Shown here: in pieces, positions 5,062 through 6,239 of the stretch
Numbering within the stretch: position 1 is the first letter of the stretch
Layout: every line of letters starts with the position of its first letter
NCBI GenBank assembly: GCA_943324165.2
Contig: CALPKO020000091.1
Coordinates: 1 to 6,239, forward strand
Source: Bdellovibrio sp. ZAP7
Lineage (GTDB): Bacteria; Bacteroidota; Bacteroidia; Flavobacteriales; Flavobacteriaceae
DNA length: 6,239 bases
Direction of reading: 5' to 3'
Made by a program: the position numbers and the translations under genes
The notes under the pieces: generated by a model
Seen by the model: the letters and a program-made list of their open reading frames with translations, nothing else
The model's database searches: none
What the model was told of the DNA's origin: nothing

Positions 5062-6239
5062 ATGCGGAATTTTATTATTGCATCACTCTTATTATGCACC
5101 ACTTTATTTTATGCCCAGCTGCAAACATTAACTGACAATTTTGAAGGAAATGGAAATATTTTAAGTTGGTATGGGTCCGATTGCTGGATGGATAATCAAT
5201 TCGCAAATCCTTATCCATCAGGTATTAATAGTTCGGCTACCGTTCTAAAATATGCCGATACAGGTGGGCTATATGGCTATGTTGGTTTTAATGGAGTAGG
5301 TAATTTTAATTTGAACAATAATAGTACCTTTTCCTTAAAAATATATGTTCCTTCCAACGGACTTATTGGTGCTCAAACCAATCAAATTTCATTGAAACTT
5401 CAAAATAGTTTATTGACCGAACCTTGGACAACGCAATGCGAAATCATTAAACCCATTGTATTGAACCAATGGCAAACGATTGTTTTTAATTTTGCTTCAG
5501 ATAATTACGTCAATTTCAACAATACTTCTCCGAATCCCATTACTAGATCTGATTTTAATCGATTGCTCATTCAAGTAAACGGAGAAAACAATACCAGTCA
5601 AGTAACTTCATACATCGATGATTTTCAATATACGGTTACAAATAATGTAGTTTACAATAATTTAGTTTGGTCCGATGAATTTGACGGGAGTGGGTTAATC
5701 AATAATTCAAAATGGCACCAACAGACCCTATTGCCCACGGGTACTGGTTGGTTTGGCAATGAACAGCAACACTATACAAACCGTATTGACAATTCGTTTG
5801 TTAGCAATGGCACTTTAAAGATTGTAGCCAAAAAGGAAAACTATACTAATCAAGGCATTACTAAACAATATACTTCTGCACGGTTGAATTCAAAGTTCGC
5901 TTTCAAATATGGTCGTGTTGAGGTTCGTGCCAAACTATCAGAAGGAGATGGAACTTTGCCCGCCATTTGGATGTTAGGCAAAAACATCAATGAGTTGGGT
6001 GCCTATTGGCAATTAAATGGATACGGCACTGTAACTTGGCCTGCCTGTGGCGAAATGGATATTATGGAATATTGGGGATCCAATGTCATATCAAGCGCGG
6101 TCCACTATCCAATAAATGGAGATTTAACAACAGGTGAATACACTGCAAATTATCAAACTAAAGATGGTGTATGTACTGATTTTCATGTTTATGCGGTAGA
6201 ATGGAACAATGATAGAATTACCTTTAGTGTTGATGGAAT
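5062..6239 (+). CDS. Secreted GH16 beta-glucanase (laminarinase type) with N-terminal beta-sandwich-like module, 3' end outside the window
   Basis: The visible 392 residues begin with a Sec signal peptide, MRNFIIASLLLCTTLFYA, probably cut before Gln19; Cys12 lacks a lipobox. Residues about 20-195 form a module rich in Asn, Thr and aromatics, from LTDNFEGNGN to YIDDFQYTV. It is probably a carbohydrate-binding-like beta-sandwich. The GH16 domain starts at WSDEFDG (203-209), followed by WFGNEQQHYTNR and YGRVEVRAKL. The catalytic motif is GEMDIMEYW: Glu331 should be the nucleophile, Asp333 the assisting residue and Glu336 the acid/base. GH16 enzymes of this kind usually cleave beta-1,3 or mixed beta-1,3/1,4 glucans such as laminarin with retention. 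The exact substrate cannot be read from sequence. The protein is exported and may carry a C-terminal type IX secretion tail beyond the window. The gene stands alone on the plus strand behind its own promoter. Confidence 0.93.
   Translation, partial: MRNFIIASLLLCTTLFYAQLQTLTDNFEGNGNILSWYGSDCWMDNQFANPYPSGINSSATVLKYADTGGLYGYVGFNGVGNFNLNNNSTFSLKIYVPSNGLIGAQTNQISLKLQNSLLTEPWTTQCEIIKPIVLNQWQTIVFNFASDNYVNFNNTSPNPITRSDFNRLLIQVNGENNTSQVTSYIDDFQYTVTNNVVYNNLVWSDEFDGSGLINNSKWHQQTLLPTGTGWFGNEQQHYTNRIDNSFVSNGTLKIVAKKENYTNQGITKQYTSARLNSKFAFKYGRVEVRAKLSEGDGTLPAIWMLGKNINELGAYWQLNGYGTVTWPACGEMDIMEYWGSNVISSAVHYPINGDLTTGEYTANYQTKDGVCTDFHVYAVEWNNDRITFSVDG

Noticed and set aside
1..6239. tRNA, rRNA, CRISPR array or insertion sequence
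   Set aside because: No cloverleaf-like sequence, regular spacer-repeat array or transposase motif was seen on either strand.

Overview
This AT-rich window (roughly one-third GC by eye) looks like a chromosome segment from a flavobacterium-like member of the Bacteroidetes. The evidence is a long-form HU-like protein typical of that phylum, a protein with the N-terminal helical motif common in Bacteroidetes, a GH16 laminarinase-type enzyme, A-rich leaders without clear Shine-Dalgarno sites, and three copies of TATATTTG. That octamer matches the Bacteroidetes -7 promoter consensus TAnnTTTG and sits 19 to 41 bases before three of the genes.

Left arm (1-1242, minus strand): a compact accessory cassette. 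Reading leftward it holds two small proteins of one family, each built from two copies of a beta-helix-beta-like half (886-1242 and 350-811). A possible 30-residue mini-gene (254-346) follows, then the first 83 residues of a KAP-family P-loop ATPase that runs off the window (1-249). A hairpin with a T8 tract separates the two paralogues and may act as a partial terminator. From 811 to 1 the reading frames are separated by only 3 and 4 bases. The cassette has no obvious housekeeping role. A defence-like or membrane-associated function is possible because the KAP family includes the phage-exclusion protein PifA, but this is inference.

Centre (1373-2599, plus): a 408-residue helical protein with the Bacteroidetes-type N-terminal HTH-like motif, divergent from the cassette across a 130-base gap that carries TTATTGCAA repeats. 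It is a candidate local regulator. Its stop codon overlaps that of the next gene by 4 bases, tail to tail.

Right of centre (2596-4674, minus): an HU-like gene followed 3 bases later by a sodium:solute symporter family gene. The two are in the same reading frame, separated by one TAG and one sense codon. The symporter has no ATG, lacks the usual first membrane helix, and has altered Na2-site residues. Upstream of the HU gene is an array of four CGTACATCTTTT-like sites: one inverted, and three direct with an exact 22-base period.

Right end (5062-6239, plus): a secreted, two-domain GH16 beta-glucanase cut by the window edge, preceded by a consensus -7 box and a small palindrome. No RNA genes, CRISPR arrays or insertion sequences were seen.
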